A DNA stretch of 5,320 nt. Origin: a bacterium (GTDB taxonomy: Bacteria > Thermosulfidibacterota > Thermosulfidibacteria > Thermosulfidibacterales > Thermosulfidibacteraceae). Made by a program: the position numbers and the translations under genes. The stretch spans positions 1 to 5,320 of the forward strand of contig JALVZS010000006.1 in the NCBI GenBank assembly GCA_027022065.1, written 5' to 3'. The notes beneath the pieces are model-generated. The model did no database searches and was not told the origin of the DNA. It saw only the letters and a program-made list of their open reading frames with translations. Below are positions 1-5,320 of the stretch, one piece after another; the first letter of the stretch is position 1; each line of letters opens with the position of its first letter.

Positions 1-261
1 GTTTTCAGAGCAGCCTGGTTAAAGGATCAGTTTCTTGCAGGTAAGGGCGGAAGGTTTACCAAAGAAGCCTCCATGGCAAAGCTTTTTGCCACTGAGGCTG
101 CCAACAGAGCTGCCTACAGAGCAGTTCAGGTCCATGGTGGATACGGCTACTCCAGGGAGTTTCCCGTGGAGCGCTTCTACAGGGACATAAGGGTTACCAC
201 GATTTACGAGGGCACTTCTGAAATACAGAGGTTGGTTATCGCCAGAAACATACTGTCATGA
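1..261 (+). CDS. acyl-CoA dehydrogenase, C-terminal end (5' partial)
   Basis: The reading frame is open from the first base, so this is the last 86 residues of a gene starting upstream; the ATG at 73 is an internal Met. The piece is the C-terminal helical domain of the FAD-dependent acyl-CoA dehydrogenase family, which introduces a trans-2 double bond into acyl-CoA and passes electrons to electron-transfer flavoprotein. Visible motifs are [28 protein letters not shown] and [15 protein letters not shown]. The Glu of YEG (codon 208-210) is the catalytic base position used by butyryl-CoA and medium-chain dehydrogenases; isovaleryl-CoA and long-chain enzymes place it elsewhere. Next to an isobutyryl-CoA mutase-like enzyme, a butyryl-CoA or short branched-chain substrate is plausible but cannot be read from this fragment. 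The stop TGA shares bases with the ATG of the next gene. The family call is secure; the substrate is inferred. Confidence 0.93.
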   Translation, partial: VFRAAWLKDQFLAGKGGRFTKEASMAKLFATEAANRAAYRAVQVHGGYGYSREFPVERFYRDIRVTTIYEGTSEIQRLVIARNILS

Positions 262-794
262 AAAAGCTGAAAAAGGGTTACATACAGGTTTACACTGGAG
301 ACGGGAAAGGAAAAACTACCGCTGCTTTAGGGCTTGCCTTCAGGGCGGCGGGTCACGGCATGAAAACTTTTATAATCCAGTTTATGAAGGGTTCCATTTT
401 CTACGGGGAGTTGAAGAGCGCGCAGATGCTAAAAGACTACATAACCATCGTTCAGATGGGAAGGGAAGAGTTTGTGGACAGAAACAATCCTGATCCTAAG
501 GATGTGGAGCTTGCCCAAAAAGGGATAGAGCTTGCAAGGGAAGTGATGGAGAAGAACGAGCACGATATACTCATTTTAGACGAGATTAATGTGGCACTGG
601 ACTTTGGGCTTGTTTCCCTAGATCAGGTTTTGTCCCTTATGGAGGAAAAGCCCAAAGATATGGAGCTTGTCCTTACAGGAAGATACGCCCATCCTGAGGT
701 TGTGAGAAGGGCGGATCTTGTAACGGAAATGCTGGAGATAAAGCATTACTACGCAGAAAAGGGCGTTGATGCCCGAGATGGAATAGAAAGATAA
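258..794 (+). CDS. cobO: cob(I)alamin / cob(I)yrinate a,c-diamide adenosyltransferase, CobA/CobO type
   Basis: This cytosolic enzyme transfers the 5'-deoxyadenosyl group of ATP to reduced cobalt corrinoid, giving adenosylcobalamin. The 178 residues are close to the usual family length. The P-loop [11 protein letters not shown] is at residues 12-22, followed by the FRAAGHG and IIQFMKG segments (28-45). A Walker B-like ILILDEIN lies at 104-111, TGR at 140-142, RADLVTEM at 151-158, and the family-typical C-terminal [10 protein letters not shown] at 168-177. It is the CobA/CobO fold, not the unrelated PduO/MMAB type often found with methylmalonyl-CoA mutase. The ATG overlaps the dehydrogenase stop as ATGA, implying translational coupling, and a 13-base gap separates it from the mutase large subunit. 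I infer that it supplies cofactor to the mutase encoded on both sides of the transferase-fold pair, although it could also serve general corrinoid salvage. Confidence 0.93.
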   Translation: MKKLKKGYIQVYTGDGKGKTTAALGLAFRAAGHGMKTFIIQFMKGSIFYGELKSAQMLKDYITIVQMGREEFVDRNNPDPKDVELAQKGIELAREVMEKNEHDILILDEINVALDFGLVSLDQVLSLMEEKPKDMELVLTGRYAHPEVVRRADLVTEMLEIKHYYAEKGVDARDGIER

Positions 795-802
795 GGGGAG
801 GG
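795..802 (+). promoter_or_regulatory. ribosome binding site of the mutase large subunit
   Basis: GGGGAGGG lies directly after the adenosyltransferase stop (792-794) and five bases before the ATG at 808. It fixes the mutase start and fills most of the 13-base gap, leaving no room for a separate promoter. Confidence 0.7.
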
Positions 803-807
803 TAGCC

Positions 808-2523
808 ATGGGAGAGATAAAGACCAAAAGTGGGCTTTTTAATGAGGAGGCTATTGAGCAGATAGCAAGTGAGAAGGAGCGTTGGGAGAGGGAGAGCTTG
901 GCAAAGGAGATTGCCAGGCATCCCGAAAGAAAGGAAAAGTTCTTGTCCCTTTCTGATCTTGAAATAAAGCGTGTTTACACTCCAGAGGATATCAAAGACT
1001 TTGACTACATGAGGGATCTTGGCTTCCCAGGTGAGTATCCCTTTACCCGCGGTGTTCACACCACCATGTACAGGGGAAGAATATGGACCATCAGGCAGTT
1101 TGCCGGATTCGGCACGCCTGAGCAGACCAACAAGCGTTACAAGTATCTACTGTCCATAGGCCAAACCGGGCTTTCCATGGCCTTTGACTTTCCCACCCTT
1201 TACGGCAGAGACTCCGACGACCCCATGTCTAGGGGAGAGGTTGGAAAGTGCGGTGTTGCGGTGGACACCCTTAAGGACTTTGAGATTATCTTTGACGGCA
1301 TTCCCATGGACAAGATTAGTACCTCCATGACCATCAATCCCCCTGCCATTGTGCTATTGGCCATGTACATCGCCTGTGCCGAAAAGCAGGGTGTTCCCCA
1401 GGAAAAGCTTATGGGAACCGTTCAAAACGACATGCTAAAGGAATTTATCGCTCAGAAAACCTGGATTTATCCTCCTGAGCCTTCCTTAAGGCTTGTGAGG
1501 GACATAGTGGTTTACTGTACCCACCATGTTCCCAAGTGGAACACTATTTCCATCTCCGGTTACCACATAAGGGAGGCTGGAGCCACCGCTGTTCAGGAGC
1601 TCGCCTTTACCCTTGCCGATGGAATTGAGTATGTGAGGATGGGAATAAACGCAGGCCTTGATGTGGATCAGTTCGCTCCTAGGTACTCCTTCTTCTTTGA
1701 CAGCCACATGGACTTCTTTGAGGAGATCGCCAAGTTCCGTGCCGCCCGCCGTATGTGGGCCAAGATCATGAGGGAGTGGTTTGGTGCTAAAAACCCCAGG
1801 AGCTGGTGGATGAGGTTCCACACACAAACCGCTGGATGCTCACTAACAGCCCAGCAGCCTTTGAACAACATAGTTAGGACCACCATTGAGGCCCTGGCAG
1901 CTGTGCTTGGTGGAACGCAGTCTCTCCATACCAACTCCATGGATGAAACCTGGGCCCTGCCAACTGAAGAAGCCGTTACCGTTGCCACAAGGACCCAGCA
2001 GATCATCGCCTATGAATCCGGTGTTACCAACACAATAGATCCCCTTGCAGGTTCCTACTTTGTTGAGGCCCTTACGAATCAGATTGAAGAGAAGGCCTGG
2101 GAGTACATAAACAAGATTGAAGAGATGGGCGGCATGCTTGAGGCCATAAAGAAGGGCTATCCTCAGAGGGAGATTACGGAGTCTGCTTTCAGGTTCCAGC
2201 AGGCGGTGGAAAGGAAGGAGAAGATCATAGTCGGCGTGAACGAGTTTGTCATGGGTGAGGAGCACGACCTTCCCATTGAGATACTGAAGATAGACCCTGA
2301 GGTTGAGAGGGTGCAGATAGAGAGACTCAACGAGGTCAGAAGAAAGAGGAACAACGCCAAGGTGAAGAGCCTCCTTGATGACCTTAGGGACGCCTGCAAG
2401 GATGAAAAGACCAACGTTATGCCCATAATAATAGACCTTGTGAGGGAGTATGCGTCCATCGGAGAGATATGCAACGCCATGAAGGATGTATTTGGAGAGT
2501 ACAAAGATCCTGCCTTCTTCTAA
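808..2523 (+). CDS. icmA: isobutyryl-CoA mutase-like large (catalytic) subunit; would commonly be annotated methylmalonyl-CoA mutase
   Basis: This is the TIM-barrel substrate subunit of an AdoCbl-dependent acyl-CoA mutase, which moves a CoA-thioester group between adjacent carbons by a radical mechanism. At 571 residues it matches separate large subunits (Streptomyces IcmA is about the same length) and lacks a fused B12 domain. Family landmarks include [11 protein letters not shown] (81-91), [11 protein letters not shown] (93-103), [15 protein letters not shown] (125-139), GTVQND (203-208), [14 protein letters not shown] (248-261) and the FHTQTAG region. Against my recalled Propionibacterium methylmalonyl-CoA mutase numbering, a constant offset of 9 fits: Arg82=Arg91, Gln197=Gln206, His244=His253. 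Tyr89 becomes Phe98 and Arg207 becomes Gln216. Those two residues bind the carboxylate of methylmalonyl-CoA, and Phe/Gln is the isobutyryl-CoA mutase pair. Ala125 sits where 2-hydroxyisobutyryl-CoA mutase has Asp, arguing against that enzyme. Reaction: likely isobutyryl-CoA to butyryl-CoA; related branched substrates (for example isovaleryl/pivalyl-CoA) remain possible. Confidence 0.85.
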   Translation: MGEIKTKSGLFNEEAIEQIASEKERWERESLAKEIARHPERKEKFLSLSDLEIKRVYTPEDIKDFDYMRDLGFPGEYPFTRGVHTTMYRGRIWTIRQFAGFGTPEQTNKRYKYLLSIGQTGLSMAFDFPTLYGRDSDDPMSRGEVGKCGVAVDTLKDFEIIFDGIPMDKISTSMTINPPAIVLLAMYIACAEKQGVPQEKLMGTVQNDMLKEFIAQKTWIYPPEPSLRLVRDIVVYCTHHVPKWNTISISGYHIREAGATAVQELAFTLADGIEYVRMGINAGLDVDQFAPRYSFFFDSHMDFFEEIAKFRAARRMWAKIMREWFGAKNPRSWWMRFHTQTAGCSLTAQQPLNNIVRTTIEALAAVLGGTQSLHTNSMDETWALPTEEAVTVATRTQQIIAYESGVTNTIDPLAGSYFVEALTNQIEEKAWEYINKIEEMGGMLEAIKKGYPQREITESAFRFQQAVERKEKIIVGVNEFVMGEEHDLPIEILKIDPEVERVQIERLNEVRRKRNNAKVKSLLDDLRDACKDEKTNVMPIIIDLVREYASIGEICNAMKDVFGEYKDPAFF

Positions 2524-2535
2524 GGAGGGCTGAAG

Positions 2536-3345
2536 ATGGAAAAGAAGCTAATGCCTCTTAAGGAGGCCATAGAGAGGTTTGTGAGCGACGGAGACAAAGT
2601 GGCCCTTGGGGGTGTGGGCAGAAACCGTTGCCCCATGGATGCCGTGAGGGAAATTATCAGACAGGGCAAGAAGAACCTGCATCTGATAGGTAGGGAGAAG
2701 GGCTTAGACTTTGACATGCTCATAGGTGCAGGGTGCGTCTCCAAGGTTTCCTTTGCCCTTATATCCCTTGAAGAGTTTGGCCTCGCTCCTAACTTCAGAA
2801 GATATGCACAGGAAGGAAAAATTGAGATAGATGAGCATGCCTGCGGAAGCATAATAAACTCCATCAGGGCTTCTGCCATGGGCATTCCCTGTATTCCCGT
2901 AAAAGGCTTTATCGGCTCCGATGTTCTGAGGCACAGCAAAACCATAAAGGAGTTTATATGCCCGTTCACCGGAGAAAAGCTGGTTTTGGTTAAGGCCCTC
3001 AATCCCGATGTGGCTATCATCCACGCCCATAAGGCTGATGAGTATGGGAATGTGCAGCTTTTCGGCTCCCCCTGGGAAGACATTTACATGGCCAAAGCGG
3101 CAAAGAAGGTTATAGTTACGGTGGAGGAGATAGTACCTCATGAAGAGGTGAAGAAGAACCCCCATCTTACGGCCATTCCTTACTTCTATGTAAGTGCCGT
3201 GGTTCACGCGCCAAGAGGCGCCTATCCAACATCTTGTGACAGCTACTACAACTACGACGACGAGCACATAAAGGAGTATGTCCAGCTCGCCAAAACCCCT
3301 GAGGGCTTCCAGGAGTATTTGAAGAAATATGTTTATAAGGAGTGA
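2536..3345 (+). CDS. class I CoA-transferase-fold subunit A (GctA/IpdA-like)
   Basis: The 269-residue protein is the alpha subunit of a two-chain class I CoA-transferase-fold enzyme. Supporting motifs are the N-terminal Gly-rich GGVGRNRCPMD (25-35), LIGREKG (50-56), the block from GKIEIDEH (94-101) to SAMGIPCIPVKGFIGSDV (113-130), and IIHAHKADEYGNVQLFG (161-177), which matches the H-x-x-x-A-D-x-Y-G-N signature of glutaconate CoA-transferase A. Related pairs include glutaconate CoA-transferase (GctAB), the steroid ring hydrolase IpdAB and the decarboxylase AibAB. Glu98 and Glu100 lie roughly where IpdA carries its catalytic Glu, but the exact match is uncertain from memory. The start is supported by AAGGAGGG (2522-2529) six bases upstream. 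Its partner begins three bases after its stop. The fold is secure; whether the complex transfers CoA is doubtful because of subunit B. Confidence 0.85.
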   Translation: MEKKLMPLKEAIERFVSDGDKVALGGVGRNRCPMDAVREIIRQGKKNLHLIGREKGLDFDMLIGAGCVSKVSFALISLEEFGLAPNFRRYAQEGKIEIDEHACGSIINSIRASAMGIPCIPVKGFIGSDVLRHSKTIKEFICPFTGEKLVLVKALNPDVAIIHAHKADEYGNVQLFGSPWEDIYMAKAAKKVIVTVEEIVPHEEVKKNPHLTAIPYFYVSAVVHAPRGAYPTSCDSYYNYDDEHIKEYVQLAKTPEGFQEYLKKYVYKE

Positions 3346-3348
3346 GCC

Positions 3349-4119
3349 ATGGAGTACAAGGTAAGCGAGCTAATGATAAGCCTTATGGCCCGTGAGATAA
3401 AGGACGGCGATAAAGTACTTCAGGGCCTGTACTCCCCTATGCCCATGATAGCATGCCTTCTCGCCAAGCACTTCCACGCTCCCAACATGGTTTTCTTCAA
3501 TACTGCGGATGCCGTTGATCCCGATCCCTCGGAGGTGCCCTTCTCAACGGCTGGTCCTAAACTTCAGGAAAACTGCGTTGCCTATCTGCCTCTGGCAGAG
3601 GTATTTGACCTTGCGCAAAGAGGAGAGCTTTCCCTGATCTTTCTGGGTGCCGCCCAGGTGGACATGTACGGAAATACGAACCTGAGCGTCATCGGCGACT
3701 TCAGCAGGCCCAAGGTGAGACTTCCCGGTGGTGCGGCAAGTGCCTTCTTGTGCGGCTTCATGGACACGGTTATATGGGTGCCCAGGCACAACTCTAAGGT
3801 TTTTGTTGAGAAGGTTTCCTTTATAACCGGCCAGGGATACATAAACGGCTGGGACACAAGGGAAAGATTGGGCATTCCTAAAGGAGGTCCCAGAAAGGTT
3901 ATAACAAATCTCTGCGTCATGGACTTTGAGCCCAAAACCAAGAAGATGAGGCTGGTTTCCGTGCATCCTGGCGTTACCGTTGATGATGTGGTGAACAATA
4001 CGGGATTTGATCTTATAATACCCGATGAAGTGCCCACAACAGAGCCTCCCACGAAGGAGGAGCTGGAGTTCATAAGAAGCATAGATCCCAACAATGTAAG
4101 AGAACTTGAATTCAAGTAG
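3349..4119 (+). CDS. class I CoA-transferase-fold subunit B (GctB/IpdB-like) lacking the catalytic Glu
   Basis: This 256-residue beta partner of the preceding gene has the family motifs [14 protein letters not shown] (98-111), [14 protein letters not shown] (115-128) with the glycine loop, VSFITGQGY, and the C-terminal [17 protein letters not shown]. In true class I transferases this subunit holds a Glu that forms the glutamyl-CoA intermediate (VESG in Acidaminococcus GctB). The gapless match between the flanking AP and EVP blocks puts Thr52 there ([14 protein letters not shown], 43-56), and no Glu occurs from residue 47 to 61. IpdB also lacks this Glu, and the C-terminal part resembles IpdB more than GctB as I remember them. 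I therefore expect a hydrolase, decarboxylase or other acyl-CoA lyase rather than an ordinary transferase. The AAGGAG ribosome site (3337-3342) is inside the end of subunit A, so the pair is probably co-translated. Confidence 0.85.
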   Translation: MEYKVSELMISLMAREIKDGDKVLQGLYSPMPMIACLLAKHFHAPNMVFFNTADAVDPDPSEVPFSTAGPKLQENCVAYLPLAEVFDLAQRGELSLIFLGAAQVDMYGNTNLSVIGDFSRPKVRLPGGAASAFLCGFMDTVIWVPRHNSKVFVEKVSFITGQGYINGWDTRERLGIPKGGPRKVITNLCVMDFEPKTKKMRLVSVHPGVTVDDVVNNTGFDLIIPDEVPTTEPPTKEELEFIRSIDPNNVRELEFK

Positions 4120-4130
4120 GAGGGAGCGGG

Positions 4131-4544
4131 ATGAGCGAGAGAAAGGTAAAGATCATGATTGCCAAGCCCGGACTTGATGGACACGACAGAGGCGCAAAGG
4201 TTGTGGCAAGAGCTTTGAGGGATGCGGGCTTTGAGGTGATTTACACTGGACTTCACCAGTCAATAGACCAGATAGTGCAGGCTGCACTTGAAGAAGACGT
4301 TGACGCCATCGGTATAAGCATACTTTCAGGAGCACACATGTATGTGTTCCCTACACTTATGCAGAAGCTTAAAGAGGCGGGACTTGATGATATAGTGGTC
4401 TTTGGAGGTGGTATAATACCCCTTGACGACATCCCCAAGCTGAAGGAGGTGGGTGTTAAGGAGATCTTCCTGCCCGGAACCCCCCTTGAGGAGATCGTTG
4501 AATGGGTCAGGAACAACGTGAAGCCGCGTCCGGTGAAGCTTTAA
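4131..4544 (+). CDS. icmB: AdoCbl-binding small subunit of the acyl-CoA mutase
   Basis: The 137-residue protein is a stand-alone B12-binding Rossmann-like domain, about the size of Streptomyces IcmB. The base-off/His-on motif is complete: DGHDRG at 16-21, with Asp16 and His18, the lower cobalt ligand. Lys12 matches the third member of the Lys-Asp-His triad of methylmalonyl-CoA mutase, at the same spacing. The SxL motif that cradles the nucleotide tail is SIL at 63-65 (GISILSGAH), and GGG at 92-94 (VVFGGGIIP) completes the site. It should pair with the large subunit at 808-2523, from which it is separated by the two transferase-fold genes. GGAGGG (4119-4124), overlapping the stop of subunit B, is its ribosome site, six bases from the ATG. 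The end overlaps the crotonase gene. The domain does not reveal the substrate; the icm name follows the large subunit. Confidence 0.92.
   Translation: MSERKVKIMIAKPGLDGHDRGAKVVARALRDAGFEVIYTGLHQSIDQIVQAALEEDVDAIGISILSGAHMYVFPTLMQKLKEAGLDDIVVFGGGIIPLDDIPKLKEVGVKEIFLPGTPLEEIVEWVRNNVKPRPVKL
4488..4493 (+). promoter_or_regulatory. ribosome binding site supporting the early crotonase start
   Basis: GAGGAG lies eight bases before the ATG at 4502, inside the end of the B12-subunit gene. It favours 4502 as the true start although this gives a 43-base overlap. No other ATG, GTG or TTG occurs in frame before the conserved core except GTG at 4580, which would remove the first conserved strand. Confidence 0.5.
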
Positions 4545-5269
4545 GTTTTAAAAACTTAGAAATTAAGATAGAGGGGGCGGTGGCCCATCTTTTCATCAAC
4601 CGCCCCCGTCAGATGAACACCTTAAGCGTTGAAACCCTTAAGGAGTTGAGAAGGGCTTTTGGGTTTTTTCTATACAGGAGGGACGTTAAAGTTATTCTGG
4701 TTACCTCTGCAGGGGATAAGGTATTTGTGGCAGGTGCCGACATAAACGAGCTTGATGCCTTTGACAGGTTTGATGCCCTCTGGTTCTGCGATCTCGGACA
4801 TAGCTTGTTTAACCTTATGGAGAAGATTCCTCAGGTTATCGTGGCGGTTATAGACGGCTACTGCATGGGTGGAGGGTTTGACTTCTCAATGGCCTGCGAT
4901 ATAAGGGTGGCTTCTGAAAGGGCAAAGATCGCCCACACGGCCTGTAAAATGGGAATAATAACGGGCTTTGGGGGAACGCAAAGATTAAAAAGGCTTGTGG
5001 GGATAAGAAGGGCAAAGGAGCTTTTCTTTACGGCGAGGATTCTGGATGCCTGGGAGGCTTTGAGATACAGAATTGTGCATGCGGTTTTTCCCGATGAAGT
5101 GGTTTGTGAAAAGGCGAACGAGCTGGCTTTAAAAATGGCAAAAAAGCCATTTTGGCAGCTTTCTGTGCTAAAGGCTTTACTTAATAAAAGCTTGGACATG
5201 GATAGGAAGGCCTTTTGCTGGTATGAAACCTATACGAGTCTAGCGAGGTGGGAAGATGGGATTGATTGA
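4502..5269 (+). CDS. crotonase (enoyl-CoA hydratase/isomerase) family protein with altered catalytic residues
   Basis: The crotonase fold is clear: [12 protein letters not shown] (31-42), the oxyanion segment [10 protein letters not shown] (76-85), [20 protein letters not shown] (119-138) and [13 protein letters not shown] (155-167). The two oxyanion-hole positions are kept (Ala79 and Gly124, matching rat mitochondrial Ala98 and Gly141). The acid/base pair is not: Glu144 corresponds to Asp127 and Glu164 to Ala147, with the 20-residue spacing preserved. A classical hydratase needs both Glu, so plain 2-enoyl-CoA hydration is doubtful. Isomerase, decarboxylase (ECHDC1-like proteins also lack the second Glu) or hydrolase chemistry are alternatives. 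The protein stops at WEDGID, about where the family continues with EG..AF.EKR.P.F, so some 20 C-terminal residues are missing. The N-terminus has about 13 extra residues before LSFKNL, encoded within the B12-subunit gene. Fold is certain, reaction unknown. Confidence 0.85.
   Translation: MGQEQREAASGEALSFKNLEIKIEGAVAHLFINRPRQMNTLSVETLKELRRAFGFFLYRRDVKVILVTSAGDKVFVAGADINELDAFDRFDALWFCDLGHSLFNLMEKIPQVIVAVIDGYCMGGGFDFSMACDIRVASERAKIAHTACKMGIITGFGGTQRLKRLVGIRRAKELFFTARILDAWEALRYRIVHAVFPDEVVCEKANELALKMAKKPFWQLSVLKALLNKSLDMDRKAFCWYETYTSLARWEDGID
4542..4558. repeat. 17-bp perfect dyad at the small subunit/crotonase junction
   Basis: TAAGTTTT and AAAACTTA are exact inverted arms around one central A. 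The dyad begins with the stop codon of the B12-subunit gene and lies 40 bases inside the crotonase frame. It is A/T-only except for two G/C pairs. It has the form of a protein-binding dyad but no function can be shown; no T-tract follows it, so it is not a terminator. Confidence 0.4.
5132..5153 (+). repeat. 8-bp inverted repeat with an A6 loop inside the crotonase gene
   Basis: AAAATGGC and GCCATTTT pair perfectly around six A residues. The segment encodes the residues around KMAKKPFW, a normal part of the crotonase C-terminal half, so coding constraint and chance are possible. It resembles a weak hairpin with only three G-C pairs. Confidence 0.3.
5245..5250 (+). promoter_or_regulatory. ribosome binding site of the MeaB-type gene
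   Basis: GAGGTG sits five bases before the ATG at 5256, within the last codons of the crotonase gene. It supports the overlapping start rather than a later one. Confidence 0.55.
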
Positions 5270-5320
5270 TGAGCTTTTGAAGGGCAACAGAAAAGCGGCT
5301 GCTAGGGCCATGCGCCTTGT
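5256..5320 (+). CDS. meaB: MeaB/ArgK-type GTPase chaperone of the B12-dependent mutase, N-terminus only (3' partial)
   Basis: Only 21 full codons are present. The predicted start [21 protein letters not shown] has the pattern of the N-terminal helix of MeaB-family P-loop GTPases (leucine-rich helix, GN/DR, then ARA...L before a usual VE). These proteins gate AdoCbl delivery from the adenosyltransferase and protect acyl-CoA mutases from inactivation. The GTPase motifs lie beyond the window, so the call rests on this short match plus the strong context: mutase subunits and an adenosyltransferase in the same operon. The ATG overlaps the crotonase stop by 14 bases in another frame. A separate MeaB also means the mutase is the split type, not the fused IcmF type. 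Confidence 0.75.
   Translation, partial: MGLIDELLKGNRKAAARAMRL

Noticed and set aside
673-1059. 128-codon open frame on the - strand over the adenosyltransferase/mutase junction
   Set aside because: It spans a junction between two conserved genes and shows no motif or own ribosome site.
808-2523. 2-hydroxyisobutyryl-CoA or ethylmalonyl-CoA mutase as the identity of the large subunit
   Set aside because: The first has Ile at the Phe98 position and Asp at the Ala125 position; the second acts on a carboxylated substrate and should keep the Arg. Phe98, Ala125 and Gln216 fit neither.
2520-3083. 187-codon open frame on the - strand across transferase subunit A
   Set aside because: Low-complexity Ser/Leu/Met-rich product with no family motif, opposite a conserved gene.
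3208-3221. GCGCC-AAGA-GGCGC hairpin in transferase subunit A
   Set aside because: A five-base stem within codons for conserved residues (APRGAY), with no T-tract and not at a junction; likely chance.
3582-4256. 224-codon open frame on the - strand across transferase subunit B and the start of the small mutase subunit
   Set aside because: It lies opposite two well-supported genes, its protein is rich in Ser/Leu/Pro with no recognisable domain, and it crosses a gene junction. It is a shadow of the + strand codon bias.
4334-4347. ACACAT/ATGTGT inverted repeat in the small-subunit gene
   Set aside because: It encodes the conserved region just after the SxL motif (AHMYV) and sits mid-gene; codon content explains it.
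1-5320. CRISPR arrays, tRNA or rRNA genes, insertion sequences, riboswitches, terminators
   Set aside because: The window is filled by protein genes with gaps of at most 13 bases. No direct repeat array, cloverleaf, transposase or G/C hairpin followed by a T-tract was seen. A cobalamin riboswitch, if any, would lie upstream of the partial first gene.

Overview
The window is one uninterrupted, rightward operon of CoA-thioester and adenosylcobalamin (AdoCbl) genes. Eight protein genes lie on the + strand. Junctions range from a 43-base overlap to a 13-base gap, so there is no internal promoter-sized space and no terminator. No gene was found on the - strand, and no stretch over 300 bases lacks a gene. 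Arg is mostly AGG/AGA, Ile is often ATA, the proteins are rich in Lys and Glu, and nearly every start has a strong purine-rich Shine-Dalgarno. This suggests a thermophilic bacterium that oxidises or makes short fatty acids. An Archaeoglobales-like archaeon cannot be excluded from sequence alone.

Layout, left to right: the C-terminal end of an acyl-CoA dehydrogenase (1-261); a CobA/CobO-type corrinoid adenosyltransferase joined by an ATGA overlap (258-794); the large catalytic subunit of a B12-dependent acyl-CoA mutase (808-2523); the two subunits of a class I CoA-transferase-fold enzyme (2536-3345 and 3349-4119); the small B12-binding mutase subunit (4131-4544); a crotonase-fold protein (4502-5269); and the first 21 codons of a MeaB-type G-protein chaperone (5256 to the window end).

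The main point is that three of these genes would be named automatically as methylmalonyl-CoA mutase, CoA-transferase and enoyl-CoA hydratase, yet each departs from the active site of that name. The mutase has Phe98 and Gln216 where methylmalonyl-CoA mutase has the Tyr and Arg that hold the substrate carboxylate. This is the isobutyryl-CoA mutase signature. Transferase subunit B has Thr where the catalytic Glu should be, as in CoA-transferase-fold pairs that became hydrolases or decarboxylases. The crotonase has Asp and Ala in place of the two catalytic Glu of hydratases.

A working model: AdoCbl is made by the adenosyltransferase and loaded and protected by MeaB. The mutase interconverts a branched and a linear acyl-CoA (isobutyryl-CoA and butyryl-CoA being the reference pair). 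The acyl-CoA dehydrogenase oxidises the product. The transferase-fold pair and the crotonase carry out steps not settled by sequence. The mutase reassignment is well supported by residue positions; the pathway is inference.
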